Assembly (NCBI GenBank): GCA_963711035.1
Contig: CAVQCN010000003.1
Location: 620,001-684,000 of the forward strand
Direction: 5' to 3'
DNA from: WHTK01 sp963711035
GTDB lineage: Bacteria; Chloroflexota; Dehalococcoidia; DSTF01; WHTK01
DNA length: 64,000 nucleotides
In this document: positions 7,767 to 16,551 of the stretch, piece after piece
Numbering within the stretch: position 1 is the stretch's first letter
Layout: every line of letters begins with the position of its first letter
Notes under the pieces: model-generated
Seen by the model: the letters and a program-made list of their open reading frames with translations, nothing else
Databases searched by the model: none
Told to the model about the DNA's origin: nothing
Made by a program: the position numbers and the translations under genes

Positions 7767-10159
7767 TCCTGTTCTTCGTCGCATTGGCCTGGTTCGCGGG
7801 CGTGATCGCCGCCGCGTTGGGTCTCGTCAGCCTGTGGCCGGCGGTTGCACTCACCGGAGCCGGGTTCTTCGCCGGCGCCGTGCTCGGCCGCAAACCGCTG
7901 CCGGGCCTCGTCGCGCTGGCGCTGTCTCTCGTTGCCGTCGCTGGCATGGCGCGCTACGACGCCGCTCGCCACGCACCGCCGCAGGCAGTGGAAGCGCTTG
8001 CTGGCCAAGACGTGACGCTGCGCGGCTACGTCGACTCCGACCCGGCGCTCGGCGACGTGGACCAGAGCTTCTCATTCCGCGTGCAGGCATACCGAAACCA
8101 CGAGAGCAGCGACTGGACGCAGATCGATGGCCGAGTGCTAATCACGGCGCGCCGTTATCCCAGCTTCGCGTACGGCGACCGCCTGCAGCTGACCGGCGCG
8201 CTGCAGGTGCCGCCACAGCTGGACGGCTTCGATTACCGCGACTACCTCGATCGCAGGGGCATCTCACTCACGAGTCTGTACCCAGGCGTCGAGTATCTCG
8301 GCAGCGGCGACGGCAGCGCTCTGCAGCGCGGACTGACCGGCGTGCGCGACCGGCTATCGCGCGGCATTGACGCGTCGCTCGGCGAGCCGGAGGCGGCGCT
8401 GGCCGACGGCATCTTGCTGGGCCGGCGCAGCGCCATCCCCCAAAGCCTCTCCGACGATTTCAACGCTGCCGGCATTTCGCACCTCGTCGCCATCTCCGGC
8501 TACAACGTCATGCTGTTGGCCGGCTTTGCGGTCGGTTCGCTGGCGTGGCTGATCGGCCGCCGCCGGGCGACCATCTCGGCAATGGCGCTGATTGTCGTCT
8601 ACGCGTTGCTGGCGGGCGCGTCGCCGTCGGTGCTGCGCGCGACGTTGATGGGGCTTGTGATGCTGGGCGCGGTGCTGGCTGGGCGTCCCAACAGCAGCCT
8701 GGGCGCCGTGACGCTGGCCGCGGCGGCGCTGACCGTATGGCAGCCGCGCATCATCGATGACGTTTCATTCCAGCTAAGCGTCGGCGCCACGCTGGGCATC
8801 GTGCTGCTGGCGCGGCCGCTGCAGGAGGCCATCGGCGAGGCGCTGGCGAAGCTGGTGCCGGACTTCGTTGCCGCACCGCTGGCGGAGAACGCGGCCGTGA
8901 CGATCGCGGCGACGCTCGCGGTGCTGCCGATCATCGCCGCCAGCTTCGGCCGAGTATCGCTGGTCTCGTTGCCAGCCAACTTGCTGGCGGTGCCTGCCTT
9001 CCCGCTCGTCATGCTGGCGTCGTTCGTGGCGGCGCTGGGAGGCATGGTCGATGCGAGCCTCAGCACGCTGATCGGAGAGGCTGCGCGGCTGCCGCTGGCC
9101 TACACGATCTGGGTGGGCCGGACGGCGTCCTCCGTGCCGGGAGCCTCGGCGACCGTCGACGGCTTTGGTGCGACTGAAGCCATCGTCGCGTACGCTGCGC
9201 TGGGCGCAGCCGCCGTGCTGTTCCTGCGCAGGCGGCGCCGCAGCGTGCCCTCGCAGCTGCCGGGCGGGTTCGGTCTGCAGCTCGGCCCGGTTCTGCTGGC
9301 GAGCGGTCTGGTCGCGGTCGTGGCCGTGACCGTCTGGTGGGGCGACGTGCAGCCTGCCGATGCCCGTCTCCGCGTCACCGTGCTCGATGTGGGACAGGGC
9401 GATTCGATCTTGATCCAGACGCCGCAGGGCCAGCGCGTCATCGTCGACAGCGGGCCCAGCGGCAGTCGCCTCGTTGAAGAGCTCGATGCCGTGTTGCCGG
9501 AAGACGACCGGCGTATCGACCTCATCGTCGTCACACACCCACAGGACGACCACCAGGCAGGCTTCATCGATCTGCTGCAGCGCTACGACGTGCGCGCCGC
9601 GTTGGTCGGGCCGAATCAGGGCACGACCGGCGCCTCGATTGCGCTGCAGGAGGCAATCGAGGCGGAAGGAGCGCCCGTCTCGCAGGCGCTGGCCGGCGAG
9701 CGTGCCTCCTTGGGCAACGGAGTCGAGCTCGACGTGCTGGCGCCGTACGAGACGGCGGTCCTGGGCGGCGCCGACTTCCTCAACGAGAACGGCATCGTCC
9801 TGCGCCTCGTCGACAACGACATCAGCTTCCTGCTCACCGCCGATATCGGCGAGGCCGGCGAGGACGCGCTGCTCGACGCCTGGGGCGACATCGGCGCTAC
9901 GGTGCTGAAGGTGCCGCATCACGGCTCTGACGGCTCCTCGACGGCGCCGTTCATCGAGGCGGTCGATCCCGCCGTCGCCGTGATCTCGGTGGGCGCGGAC
10001 AACACGTACGGCCATCCGGCGCCCGGCACACGGCTGCGCCTGGCCGGCTCTCGCGTGCTGCGCACCGACCTCAACGGCCGCGTCAGCTTTGAGACTGACG
10101 GACGGCGCCTTTGGGTCGACTGGCAGCGTGGCGATGTCGAGCTGCTGCAGCCGGAGTGA
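7763..10159 (+). CDS. comEC: ComEC/Rec2 DNA uptake channel
   Basis: 798 aa. N-terminal transmembrane helices flank an OB-like DUF4131 region. The central ComEC/Rec2 competence domain has LVAISGYNVMLL followed by many membrane segments, and the C-terminal part is a metallo-beta-lactamase-like domain starting LDVGQGDSILIQTP, with VTHPQDDHQAG and KVPHHGSDGSS. ComEC conducts single-stranded DNA into the cytoplasm. The lactamase-like domain may degrade the other strand. The start overlaps the comEA stop (GTGA). Only these two competence genes are visible; pilus and ComF genes would be elsewhere. Confidence 0.95.
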   Translation: MILFFVALAWFAGVIAAALGLVSLWPAVALTGAGFFAGAVLGRKPLPGLVALALSLVAVAGMARYDAARHAPPQAVEALAGQDVTLRGYVDSDPALGDVDQSFSFRVQAYRNHESSDWTQIDGRVLITARRYPSFAYGDRLQLTGALQVPPQLDGFDYRDYLDRRGISLTSLYPGVEYLGSGDGSALQRGLTGVRDRLSRGIDASLGEPEAALADGILLGRRSAIPQSLSDDFNAAGISHLVAISGYNVMLLAGFAVGSLAWLIGRRRATISAMALIVVYALLAGASPSVLRATLMGLVMLGAVLAGRPNSSLGAVTLAAAALTVWQPRIIDDVSFQLSVGATLGIVLLARPLQEAIGEALAKLVPDFVAAPLAENAAVTIAATLAVLPIIAASFGRVSLVSLPANLLAVPAFPLVMLASFVAALGGMVDASLSTLIGEAARLPLAYTIWVGRTASSVPGASATVDGFGATEAIVAYAALGAAAVLFLRRRRRSVPSQLPGGFGLQLGPVLLASGLVAVVAVTVWWGDVQPADARLRVTVLDVGQGDSILIQTPQGQRVIVDSGPSGSRLVEELDAVLPEDDRRIDLIVVTHPQDDHQAGFIDLLQRYDVRAALVGPNQGTTGASIALQEAIEAEGAPVSQALAGERASLGNGVELDVLAPYETAVLGGADFLNENGIVLRLVDNDISFLLTADIGEAGEDALLDAWGDIGATVLKVPHHGSDGSSTAPFIEAVDPAVAVISVGADNTYGHPAPGTRLRLAGSRVLRTDLNGRVSFETDGRRLWVDWQRGDVELLQPE

Positions 10160-10226
10160 TTTTCGAAGCCGGAAACGCGGTTCCGGTGAGTCATTTCGGC
10201 ACTGAAAAGGCGCCGGAAGCCGATGC

Positions 10227-10232
10227 TATAAT
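10227..10232 (+). promoter_or_regulatory. -10 element of rph
   Basis: A consensus TATAAT preceded by TGC lies eight bases before the TTG codon that opens the rph frame. The mRNA would be leaderless or have only a few leader bases. Confidence 0.6.
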
Positions 10233-10240
10233 CCCCCGGC

Positions 10241-10987
10241 TTGATGATGCCGAACCGTACAGACGGCCGACCCCTGGACAGCCTGCGCCCACTGGAAATC
10301 CAGGTGGGCTACCTGGCGTTCGCCGAGGGATCGGCGTTGATCAAGCTGGGCAACACGGTGGTCCTCTGCGCCGTGAGCGTCGAGGACCGGCAGCCGCCGT
10401 TTCTGCGCGGCACGAGCCAGGGATGGGTCACCGCGGAATACTCGATGCTGCCGAGATCGACGCTGACGCGCAGCCAGCGCGAGTCGGTCGCAGGACGCAT
10501 CGGCGGGCGCACCCACGAGATCCAGCGCCTCATCGGCCGCTCGCTGCGCGCCGTCGTCGATCTCGACGGGCTCGGCGAGCGCACCTTCGCGATCGACTGC
10601 GACGTGATCCAGGCAGATGGCGGGACGCGCACGGCGTCGATTACGGGCGCATACGTGGCGCTCGTGCAGGCGATGCAGGGCCTGGTCGAAGACGGCGTCT
10701 ACCCTGCATTGCCCATCCACTGCCCCATCGCAGCGACGAGCGTCGGCGTGATCGACGGCAGTCCGATGCTCGACCTCTGCTACGAGGAAGACTCTCGCGC
10801 CGAGGTCGATTTCAACGTCGTGATCACGGGCGAGGGCAAGTACGTCGAGGTGCAGGGCACGGCAGAGCACGGCACCTTCAGCCGCGCCACGATGAACGAG
10901 CTGCTGGCGCTGGCGGAAAAAGGCATCAACGATTCGCTTCAGGCGCAGCGTCAGACGCTGATCGCGGCCGGGCTGCCGGCCCTCTAA
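10241..10987 (+). CDS. rph: Ribonuclease PH
   Basis: 248-aa phosphorolytic 3'-5' exoribonuclease that trims tRNA 3' ends. Hallmarks are RTDGRPLDSLRP near the start, SRGWVTAEYSMLP-like GWVTAEYSMLPRST, the phosphate-binding arginines in RESVAGRIGGRTHEIQRLIGR, and the acidic DCDVIQADGGTRTASITGA segment. The C-terminal LYEEDSRAEVDFNVV and GTAEHGTFSR regions are also typical. Start choice lies among TTG 10241, ATG 10244 and ATG 10247; homologues usually begin at the equivalent of 10247. No ribosome site is visible and the promoter is immediately upstream. The usual rdgB partner does not follow. Confidence 0.93.
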   Translation: MMMPNRTDGRPLDSLRPLEIQVGYLAFAEGSALIKLGNTVVLCAVSVEDRQPPFLRGTSQGWVTAEYSMLPRSTLTRSQRESVAGRIGGRTHEIQRLIGRSLRAVVDLDGLGERTFAIDCDVIQADGGTRTASITGAYVALVQAMQGLVEDGVYPALPIHCPIAATSVGVIDGSPMLDLCYEEDSRAEVDFNVVITGEGKYVEVQGTAEHGTFSRATMNELLALAEKGINDSLQAQRQTLIAAGLPAL

Positions 10988-11017
10988 CGTCGCTTTTCCC
11001 AGACGCGAAGCCCGGCC

Positions 11018-11023
11018 TATGAT
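11018..11023 (+). promoter_or_regulatory. -10 element of the DUF1015 gene
   Basis: TATGAT lies exactly six bases before the GTG start codon at 11030, a leaderless arrangement matching mutS2 and tldD in this window. Confidence 0.5.
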
Positions 11024-11029
11024 GGCCTC

Positions 11030-12302
11030 GTGGCAGACTTCCGCCCCTTTCACGCCCTGCGATACGAGACCTCTATGGCCGGCGATCCGTCGCTGCTCGT
11101 GGCGCCGCCGTACGATGTCGTCTCCGACCACGACCGCGCCGAGCTCTACGGTCGTAGCGCCTACAACATCTCTCGCGTCGACTATGGCGATTCGCGGCCC
11201 GGCGACGACGAGACCGAGAATCGTTACACGCGCGCGGCGCAGCGCCTCGCCGAGTGGCGTCTCGAAGGCGTCCTGACCGTCGATCCGTTACCGCGCCTCT
11301 ACGTCTACGACCAGGAGTTCACGCTGCACGGCCAGCGTGTGCGCCGTCGTTCCGTCTTTGGCCGGCTGCGCCTGGAGGAATGGGAGAAGGGCATCGTCTT
11401 GCCGCACGAGGTGACGGGCGCCAGCGCCAAGGAGGACCGCCTCAACCTGCTGCGCGCCACCGGTGTGCATCTCAGCCCGGTCATGGCGCTGTACCAGGCC
11501 GGTGCCGCGCCGCAGATACCCGAGTGCGGCCCTGGGCGAGCCGGTGCTGGACGCCGATCTGCCCGGCGAACGCCACACGCTGCGGCCGGTAGAAGACCGC
11601 GTCGCCGATCAGTTTTGCGCCGCCCTCTCGACGCAGCGCCTCTACATCGCGGACGGGCATCATCGCTACGAAACAGGCCTCAACTACCGCAACGAGCGGC
11701 GCGCAGCGGCCTCGTCGTGGACAGGCGAGGAGCCGGCGAACTTCATCCTCGCCGCAGTCGTCGCTGCCGACGAGCCTGGCCTCGTCGTCCTGCCCACCGA
11801 TCGTGTACTTAACCTGCCTGACCCGGACGTGGACCTCGCATCGTGTCTCGGAGGCCTGTTCGAGTTGACGCCGGCCGGAAGCGTCGAGGAGCTGTCGGCC
11901 ATGCTGGCGAAGGCCGGCGAGTCCGGCCCCGCCTTTGGCGCTGTCACCGCAGGCGGGCGCAATCTCACGCTGATCACGCCTCGTAACCTGACAGCGGCAG
12001 TCGCGATGACGCCAGCGGACCACTCGGACGCCTGGCGCCATCTTGACGTCGCCATCCTGCACCACGCGGTGCTTGCCTCTCTGGGCTACGAAGAGTCGCC
12101 CGAGACGATCGACTACACGGAGGAGCACGAGCACGCTGCCCACTGCGTTGCGGCCGGGGAGTGGAACGCGGCCTTCTTGCTGAACCCGACGCCGGTGAAG
12201 CAGATCATTCAGGTTGCGGAGACAGGTGACCGTATGCCGCGCAAGTCGACCTTCTTCTACCCGAAGCTGGGCACGGGCGTCGTCATGCTGCCGGCGATCT
12301 GA
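11030..12302 (+). pseudogene. DUF1015 family protein, frame broken by one base
   Basis: Two overlapping frames together encode one DUF1015 protein of about 423 residues. The first part (MADFRPFHALRYETSM, then VAPPYDVVSDHDR) ends near PQIPE. The second resumes with AALGEPVLDADL and contains the signature YIADGHHRYETGL and later NPTPVKQIIQVAETGDRMPRKSTFFYPKL. Dropping one base near 11525 restores a continuous frame. The family is widespread but poorly characterised; SerK, a free-serine kinase in archaea, is a related case. No internal stop other than the frame change is seen, so a sequencing indel is as likely as a real pseudogene. Leaderless GTG start at 11030. Confidence 0.85.
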
Positions 12303-12319
12303 CCAGACATAACAACACC

Positions 12320-12334
12320 TTGCACACTGTGCAA
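12320..12334. promoter_or_regulatory. 15-bp perfect palindrome, candidate operator
   Basis: TTGCACACTGTGCAA is a perfect odd palindrome located 59 bases before the HTH regulator start. Such sites commonly bind dimeric repressors, and autoregulation by the downstream regulator is a reasonable inference. Confidence 0.45.
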
Positions 12335-12392
12335 AGATAGCTTGCGCCACAACGTTTACGTATGGGGCAGAATACCTGTGTCAAATTGACCC

Positions 12393-13244
12393 ATGCCGAG
12401 GATTCCTGCTCGACCGCCGCTTCCTGATCGCCCTTCGCTCTGGTTGGCGAACTTCCGCTATCGCCTGCGCGGCGCCAGGGGGGAGCGCGTGTCGCCAGAG
12501 GCTTTGGGCTACCAGCTCGGAGTATCCGGCGCGACGGTGCGGCGCTGGGAGACGGGCCAATCCAATCCCAGTGACGAGGACCTTACGCGTCTGGCGGAGG
12601 CCTGCCGCCTCACTGCTCAGCAGCGCGAGTTCCTGCACCGCCTCTACGGCCGCCATCCCTTCGAGTTTCACGGCGCGCCGCCTTGCTTTCGGGATGAGGC
12701 GACTCGGCTCCTCGAGATCGAGAAGCCCGCGTACCTGGTAGACGAGCTCTTTTACGTGCGCGCCTGGAACAGCTACTACGCCGCGATGGTCGGCCCACTT
12801 GCGGACCGCCTCCCCTCCGGCCTGACCTCGCCGCACATGGCCTTTCTGGCGTCTCCATACGAGGACGCGGCTGCAGAGTTCGCGCGGCGCCAGCATTTCG
12901 TACGACTGACGTGGATGTGGACCGCCCATCTCGGCACGACGCCGGAGTACACGGAGCTCGTGCGCGACCTGTTCTCACTGGAGGGCTTCACCGAGCACTG
13001 GCAGGACATCGTCGACGAGATCAGCGACGAGTGCCAGCCGCCCCTGATCATGCCGCTACGCCAGCGCGAGGTCGGCGGCGGCTCCTACCTGGTCTCGATG
13101 TGCGAAGCGGTATTTCCGCCCGTCTATCGTCTTTTCGAGTACGACGCGGACGACGACGTGGCCGAAACCTGGCTGCGCCGCCAGGTACAGGCGGGCCCGC
13201 CGCAGGTCGAGTTCGCCGACCGGTTGCACTGGTCTGAACAGTAG
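12393..13244 (+). CDS. XRE-type HTH regulator with MmyB-like C-terminal domain
   Basis: 283 aa. A Cro/C1-type helix-turn-helix occupies about residues 20-75 (SPEALGYQLGVSGATVRRWETGQSNPSDEDLTRLA in two helices). The rest resembles the MmyB ligand-binding region of actinobacterial and Chloroflexota regulators: aromatic-rich PAYLVDELFYVRAWNSYY, then FVRLTWMWTAHL. MmyB-like domains are thought to bind fatty acids or similar small ligands. A palindrome upstream (12320-12334) is a candidate operator. The gene stands between the DUF1015 gene and phoB, in the same direction as both but with its own upstream spacing. Confidence 0.78.
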   Translation: MPRIPARPPLPDRPSLWLANFRYRLRGARGERVSPEALGYQLGVSGATVRRWETGQSNPSDEDLTRLAEACRLTAQQREFLHRLYGRHPFEFHGAPPCFRDEATRLLEIEKPAYLVDELFYVRAWNSYYAAMVGPLADRLPSGLTSPHMAFLASPYEDAAAEFARRQHFVRLTWMWTAHLGTTPEYTELVRDLFSLEGFTEHWQDIVDEISDECQPPLIMPLRQREVGGGSYLVSMCEAVFPPVYRLFEYDADDDVAETWLRRQVQAGPPQVEFADRLHWSEQ

Positions 13245-13304
13245 GTTGCATTTCGTCGTAGGCTAGAATCGGTTCCGATCACACATGAAGAGAACGGAGT
13301 CGAT

Positions 13305-13994
13305 TTGAACGCTTCGCCCCCCAAGACGGTTCTGCTGGTCGACGACGAGCCCACTCTGGTCGCAACCCTCACCTACAACCTCGAACGCGAAGGCTACCGC
13401 GTCATCACCGCTGGCGACGGCGAAAAAGCGCTCGCGAAGGCGCGCGGCGATAAGCCGGATATCATCCTGCTCGACCTCATGCTGCCCGTCGTCGATGGCC
13501 TCGAGGTGTGCCGGATCCTGCGGCGCGAGACCAAGCTGCCAATCCTTATGCTCACGGCTCGCTCTGAGGAGGTCGACAAGGTCGTCGGACTGGAACTGGG
13601 TGCCGACGATTACGTGACGAAGCCCTTCGGTATGCGCGAGCTCCTGGCCCGCGTGCGTGCTCTGCTGCGCCGCACCTCCGGCGCCGAGGACGAGGAGGTC
13701 ATAACCAGCGGAGACCTGACCTTCGACCTCAAGCGCCGCGAAGTCGCCCGCGACGGCAACGTCCTGGAGCTGAAGCCGAAGGAGCTGGACCTGCTCCTCT
13801 ACTTCGTGCGCAACCGTGGGCGTGCCTTCACGCGTGAGCAGCTCCTGCGCGAGGTGTGGGGTTACGACTTCTACGGAGACTCCCGCACCGTCGACGTCCA
13901 CGTCAGTTGGCTGCGCCAGAAGATCGAGGCCGAGCCGCACAAGCCGGTGCGGCTGGTGACGGTGCGCGGCGTCGGGTACCGCTTCGAGGGGTAG
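13305..13994 (+). CDS. phoB: PhoB/PhoP-type response regulator
   Basis: 229 aa. The receiver domain (1-122) has the acidic pair in VDDEP, the phosphoacceptor aspartate in IILLDLMLP, and the conserved threonine and lysine in MLTAR and KPF. The OmpR/PhoB winged helix (130-228) includes LELKPKELDLLLYF and a C-terminal VRGVGYRFEG wing. The sensor kinase starts immediately after the stop codon, so the pair is one operon. Start is TTG at 13305 with a GGAG site. A -10-like TAGAAT lies at 13263-13268. Two arrays of 10/11-base repeats downstream are its probable binding sites. Confidence 0.9.
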   Translation: MNASPPKTVLLVDDEPTLVATLTYNLEREGYRVITAGDGEKALAKARGDKPDIILLDLMLPVVDGLEVCRILRRETKLPILMLTARSEEVDKVVGLELGADDYVTKPFGMRELLARVRALLRRTSGAEDEEVITSGDLTFDLKRREVARDGNVLELKPKELDLLLYFVRNRGRAFTREQLLREVWGYDFYGDSRTVDVHVSWLRQKIEAEPHKPVRLVTVRGVGYRFEG

Positions 13995-15329
13995 ATGTCT
14001 GCCATCACGCTACGACTGGCAGCCGCGCTCGTACTGCTGGCCGTCCTTGCCATCGTCCTGGTGCAGCTGATCGGCGTTGCCGGTGGAGTTCTGGCCGTGA
14101 TCCTCTCGGCGGTTGCGGCGGTGGTTATCGCGCGCCTGCTCAGCGCTGATCTCGGCCGGGTGGCGGCGGCTGCGCGCTCGATGGCGGCTGGCAATTACGC
14201 TGTGCGGCTGCAGGGCGGCGCTCCCGACGAACTCAGTGCCGCGTTCAACGCCATGGCGGAGCAAGTGCAACTGCAGATGTCTGCCGCGTCCCAGGAGCGC
14301 AGCCGTTTGGCCGCAGCGCTCAACAGCAGTATCGACGCGGTGGTGGCGCTGGACCGCTCCGGCCGCGTCCTCTTCGCCAACCTGGCGGCCGAATCGCTGC
14401 TCGGTGCTGATTCCAGCCGAGTTGTCGGCGGCCAGGTCGGCTGGCTGCTGCCCGACGAGGGTGTCGTCGAGGCGGTGCGCGCCAGCCGCGACCGCGCCAC
14501 GCGCTCCGTCAACGTCATCGACTTGCCCGGCCACCGCTCTTTCCAGGTCGTCACGACGCCGATCATCGACGGCGGAGACTGGGGCATCCTCCTCGTCCTG
14601 CACGACGTGACCGACGTGGAGCGCACCGAGCAGATGCGCCGCGACTTCGTGGCCAATGTCTCGCACGAGCTGCGCACACCGTTGGCCGGCATCAAGTCCG
14701 TGATCGAGACGCTGGCCGAGGGGGCGCTGGACGATCCGGAGGTCGCCGCGGACTTCCTCGAGCGTGCCGACGCAGAGGTCGACCGGCTGATCCAGCTGGT
14801 CGAGGAGCTGCTGGAGCTGTCGCGCATCGAGTCCGGCCAGGTGCCGCTCTCGTTCCGCGACACGGATATCGACAACCTGATTCGCGGGGCGGTACGCCGC
14901 CTGGAGACACAGGCGGAGCGCAAGCACCTGACCATCTCGCTGGACATCGACCCGGGCGTCGGCTGGGCTCAGCTCGACCCGGTACGGGTGGAGCGCGCCT
15001 TGATCAACCTGCTGCACAACGCCATCAAATTCACGCCGGACAATGGCGCCGTGAACATCACGGCGCACCGCGAGGGTGAGGAGCTGCGCATTGTCGTTAC
15101 GGATACGGGCACCGGCATCGACCCGGAGGATATCCCGCGCGTCTTCGAGCGCTTCTACAAGGTCGATCAGTCGCGCACCAGCGGCGGCGGCAGTGGCATC
15201 GGCCTCGCCATCGTCAAGCACACGGTGGAAGCGCACGGCGGCAGCGTGACCCTGCGCAGCGAGCGCGGTAAAGGCTCCGAGTTCACCGTGATCCTGCCGG
15301 TGCGTCCCGTGAGCCAGCCGGCCGTGTAG
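13995..15329 (+). CDS. phoR: PhoR-type sensor histidine kinase
   Basis: 444 aa. Two closely spaced N-terminal membrane helices (about 5-50) with almost no periplasmic loop are followed by HAMP (50-100), PAS (105-210), HisKA with the phosphoacceptor in FVANVSHELRTPLAG (about residue 223), and a HATPase domain with N box LINLLHNAIKF and G boxes DTGTGIDPED and GGGSGIGLAIVK. The lack of an external sensing loop is typical of PhoR, which reads the state of the Pst transporter through PhoU. It directly abuts phoB, and pst genes and phoU lie downstream, which supports the phosphate assignment. Confidence 0.9.
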   Translation: MSAITLRLAAALVLLAVLAIVLVQLIGVAGGVLAVILSAVAAVVIARLLSADLGRVAAAARSMAAGNYAVRLQGGAPDELSAAFNAMAEQVQLQMSAASQERSRLAAALNSSIDAVVALDRSGRVLFANLAAESLLGADSSRVVGGQVGWLLPDEGVVEAVRASRDRATRSVNVIDLPGHRSFQVVTTPIIDGGDWGILLVLHDVTDVERTEQMRRDFVANVSHELRTPLAGIKSVIETLAEGALDDPEVAADFLERADAEVDRLIQLVEELLELSRIESGQVPLSFRDTDIDNLIRGAVRRLETQAERKHLTISLDIDPGVGWAQLDPVRVERALINLLHNAIKFTPDNGAVNITAHREGEELRIVVTDTGTGIDPEDIPRVFERFYKVDQSRTSGGGSGIGLAIVKHTVEAHGGSVTLRSERGKGSEFTVILPVRPVSQPAV

Positions 15330-15424
15330 GGGAAGGCGTCCTGCCAAGCCGCCTCAAGAACTCGTCGCGGGAGAAATCTGCCCCGTTGATCGGCTGCTCC
15401 TCATTCAACCGATAGCCGCTTAGC

Positions 15425-15463
15425 TTTTACCGTTCGTTAACGCTGCTTAAAGCCCCCTTAAAG
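15425..15463 (+). promoter_or_regulatory. Pho-box array upstream of the small protein/phosphatase unit
   Basis: Four heptamers, TTTTACC, GTTAACG, CTTAAAG and CTTAAAG, begin at 15425, 15436, 15446 and 15457, giving spacings of 11, 10 and 11 bases. The same number and spacing recur upstream of pstS (16471-16509). Direct repeats of about 11 bases are how PhoB/PhoP regulators bind DNA. Confidence 0.65.
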
Positions 15464-15536
15464 GCGGACGCCTAGCCTCGTGGCTGAAGAGATGTGAAAA
15501 AAGGCCTCCCGTGGGAGGCAGCCCCGAGGAGGGTAC

Positions 15537-15752
15537 ATGCCTGAACAGAACGGCAGACTCTCGCTCCTCAAGAAGGCCACGAGAGCAGTACTGCACAAAG
15601 CGACGATATTCCTGCTCCCGAGCTGGAAGCTGCTGAGCGAGGATGACTGGCTACTCCGCCTCTCGGAGTGCGATCCCGAAGCCGCCCCTTACTTCTACGA
15701 AGATGACTTGCTGGACGAGGCCCGGCTCCATCGAAGGATGTGGCTCTCGTGA
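15537..15752 (+). CDS. 71-aa protein of unknown function in the Pho regulon
   Basis: Small protein with a basic, amphipathic N-terminal half (LSLLKKATRAVLHKATIFLLPSW) and an acidic C-terminal half (SEDDWLLRLSECDPEAAPYFYEDDLLDE). The hydrophobic stretch could associate with membrane but is short. No family is recognised. A strong GAGGAGG site precedes the ATG, and the Pho-box array lies 74 bases upstream, so it is probably induced by phosphate starvation. Its stop overlaps the start of the histidine phosphatase gene (GTGA), which implies coupled translation and a joint role. Confidence 0.65.
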   Translation: MPEQNGRLSLLKKATRAVLHKATIFLLPSWKLLSEDDWLLRLSECDPEAAPYFYEDDLLDEARLHRRMWLS

Positions 15753-16456
15753 ACCAGCTGATCCACGACATCACCAACCATCGCGCCTCCCTCAGCCTCC
15801 GCGAACGCATCGAGAACGACCTGCGCGAAGTCGTCTGCCTCGACGACGAGGACGCCTCCGAATTGATGCTCGTGCGTCACGCCGAAACGCAAACCTGCGC
15901 TGTCCAGCGCGACGAGTTCGACCGCGGTGCCCGTCTCAGTCGCAACGGCGTGGACCAGGCGCGCCGCCTGGCGGATCGCCTGCGCTCACTGTGGGTCGAG
16001 CAGATCTACTTCGCGCCGGAGCAGCCGACGGAAGAGACGGCGACCATCCTCTCCGACATCATCCGACGGCCAGCCGCCTGCGTGCCGGAGTTGCGCGACA
16101 TCGCCTTCTACGGCCCCTGCGACGCGGCCGAAGTGCCGGCGTACGCGGACGCGGCCAACGTGCAGCGCTTCGTCGCCAACCCGCGCTGGGACGCCGTGCC
16201 CGGCTTCGAGCGAACGCGGCCGTTCCGGCTGCGCGTCGTGCTGGGGCTGGAGGCGATTATCACGCGTCATCCCGGCCGTCGAGTGGTCGTCGTGACGCAC
16301 GGTAGCCTGATCAACGCCTACCTCAGCATGGTGCTGGACATTCCGCGCGACTACTTCTTCGAACCGGACCACGCCTCGATCTCGACAGTGAGGGCGCACC
16401 GCGAGCTGTACGCCGTTCGGGCGATCAACGACACCGCCCATCTGCTCAGCCTTTGA
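15749..16456 (+). CDS. Histidine phosphatase superfamily protein, Pho-regulated
   Basis: 235 aa. The catalytic RHG-type motif appears as LMLVRHAET (about residues 34-42), with the second active-site histidine in VVVVTHGSLI near the C-terminus and an arginine in the middle. The superfamily includes phosphoglycerate mutases and broad phosphatases; the Ala in place of the usual Gly after RH is common. There is no signal peptide, so it acts in the cytoplasm. The start GTG at 15749 overlaps the preceding TGA; a GTG nine bases earlier is possible. Its location between phoR and pstS, behind a Pho box, suggests a role in recovering or sensing phosphate. Confidence 0.78.
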   Translation: MNQLIHDITNHRASLSLRERIENDLREVVCLDDEDASELMLVRHAETQTCAVQRDEFDRGARLSRNGVDQARRLADRLRSLWVEQIYFAPEQPTEETATILSDIIRRPAACVPELRDIAFYGPCDAAEVPAYADAANVQRFVANPRWDAVPGFERTRPFRLRVVLGLEAIITRHPGRRVVVVTHGSLINAYLSMVLDIPRDYFFEPDHASISTVRAHRELYAVRAINDTAHLLSL

Positions 16457-16470
16457 GCGCGCCACCCCCT

Positions 16471-16509
16471 GTTTACGGCTTGTTTAAGAGCGTTAACAAG
16501 CCGTTAAAG
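16471..16509 (+). promoter_or_regulatory. Pho-box array upstream of pstS
   Basis: Four heptamers, GTTTACG, GTTTAAG, GTTAACA and GTTAAAG, begin at 16471, 16482, 16492 and 16503 (spacing 11, 10, 11). This matches the direct-repeat layout of PhoP boxes in Bacillus and actinobacteria and the second array at 15425-15463. Confidence 0.75.
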
Positions 16510-16551
16510 AGTGCAACCCAGAATGGCTGCAGAGAAAGGAAAGGACATCGT

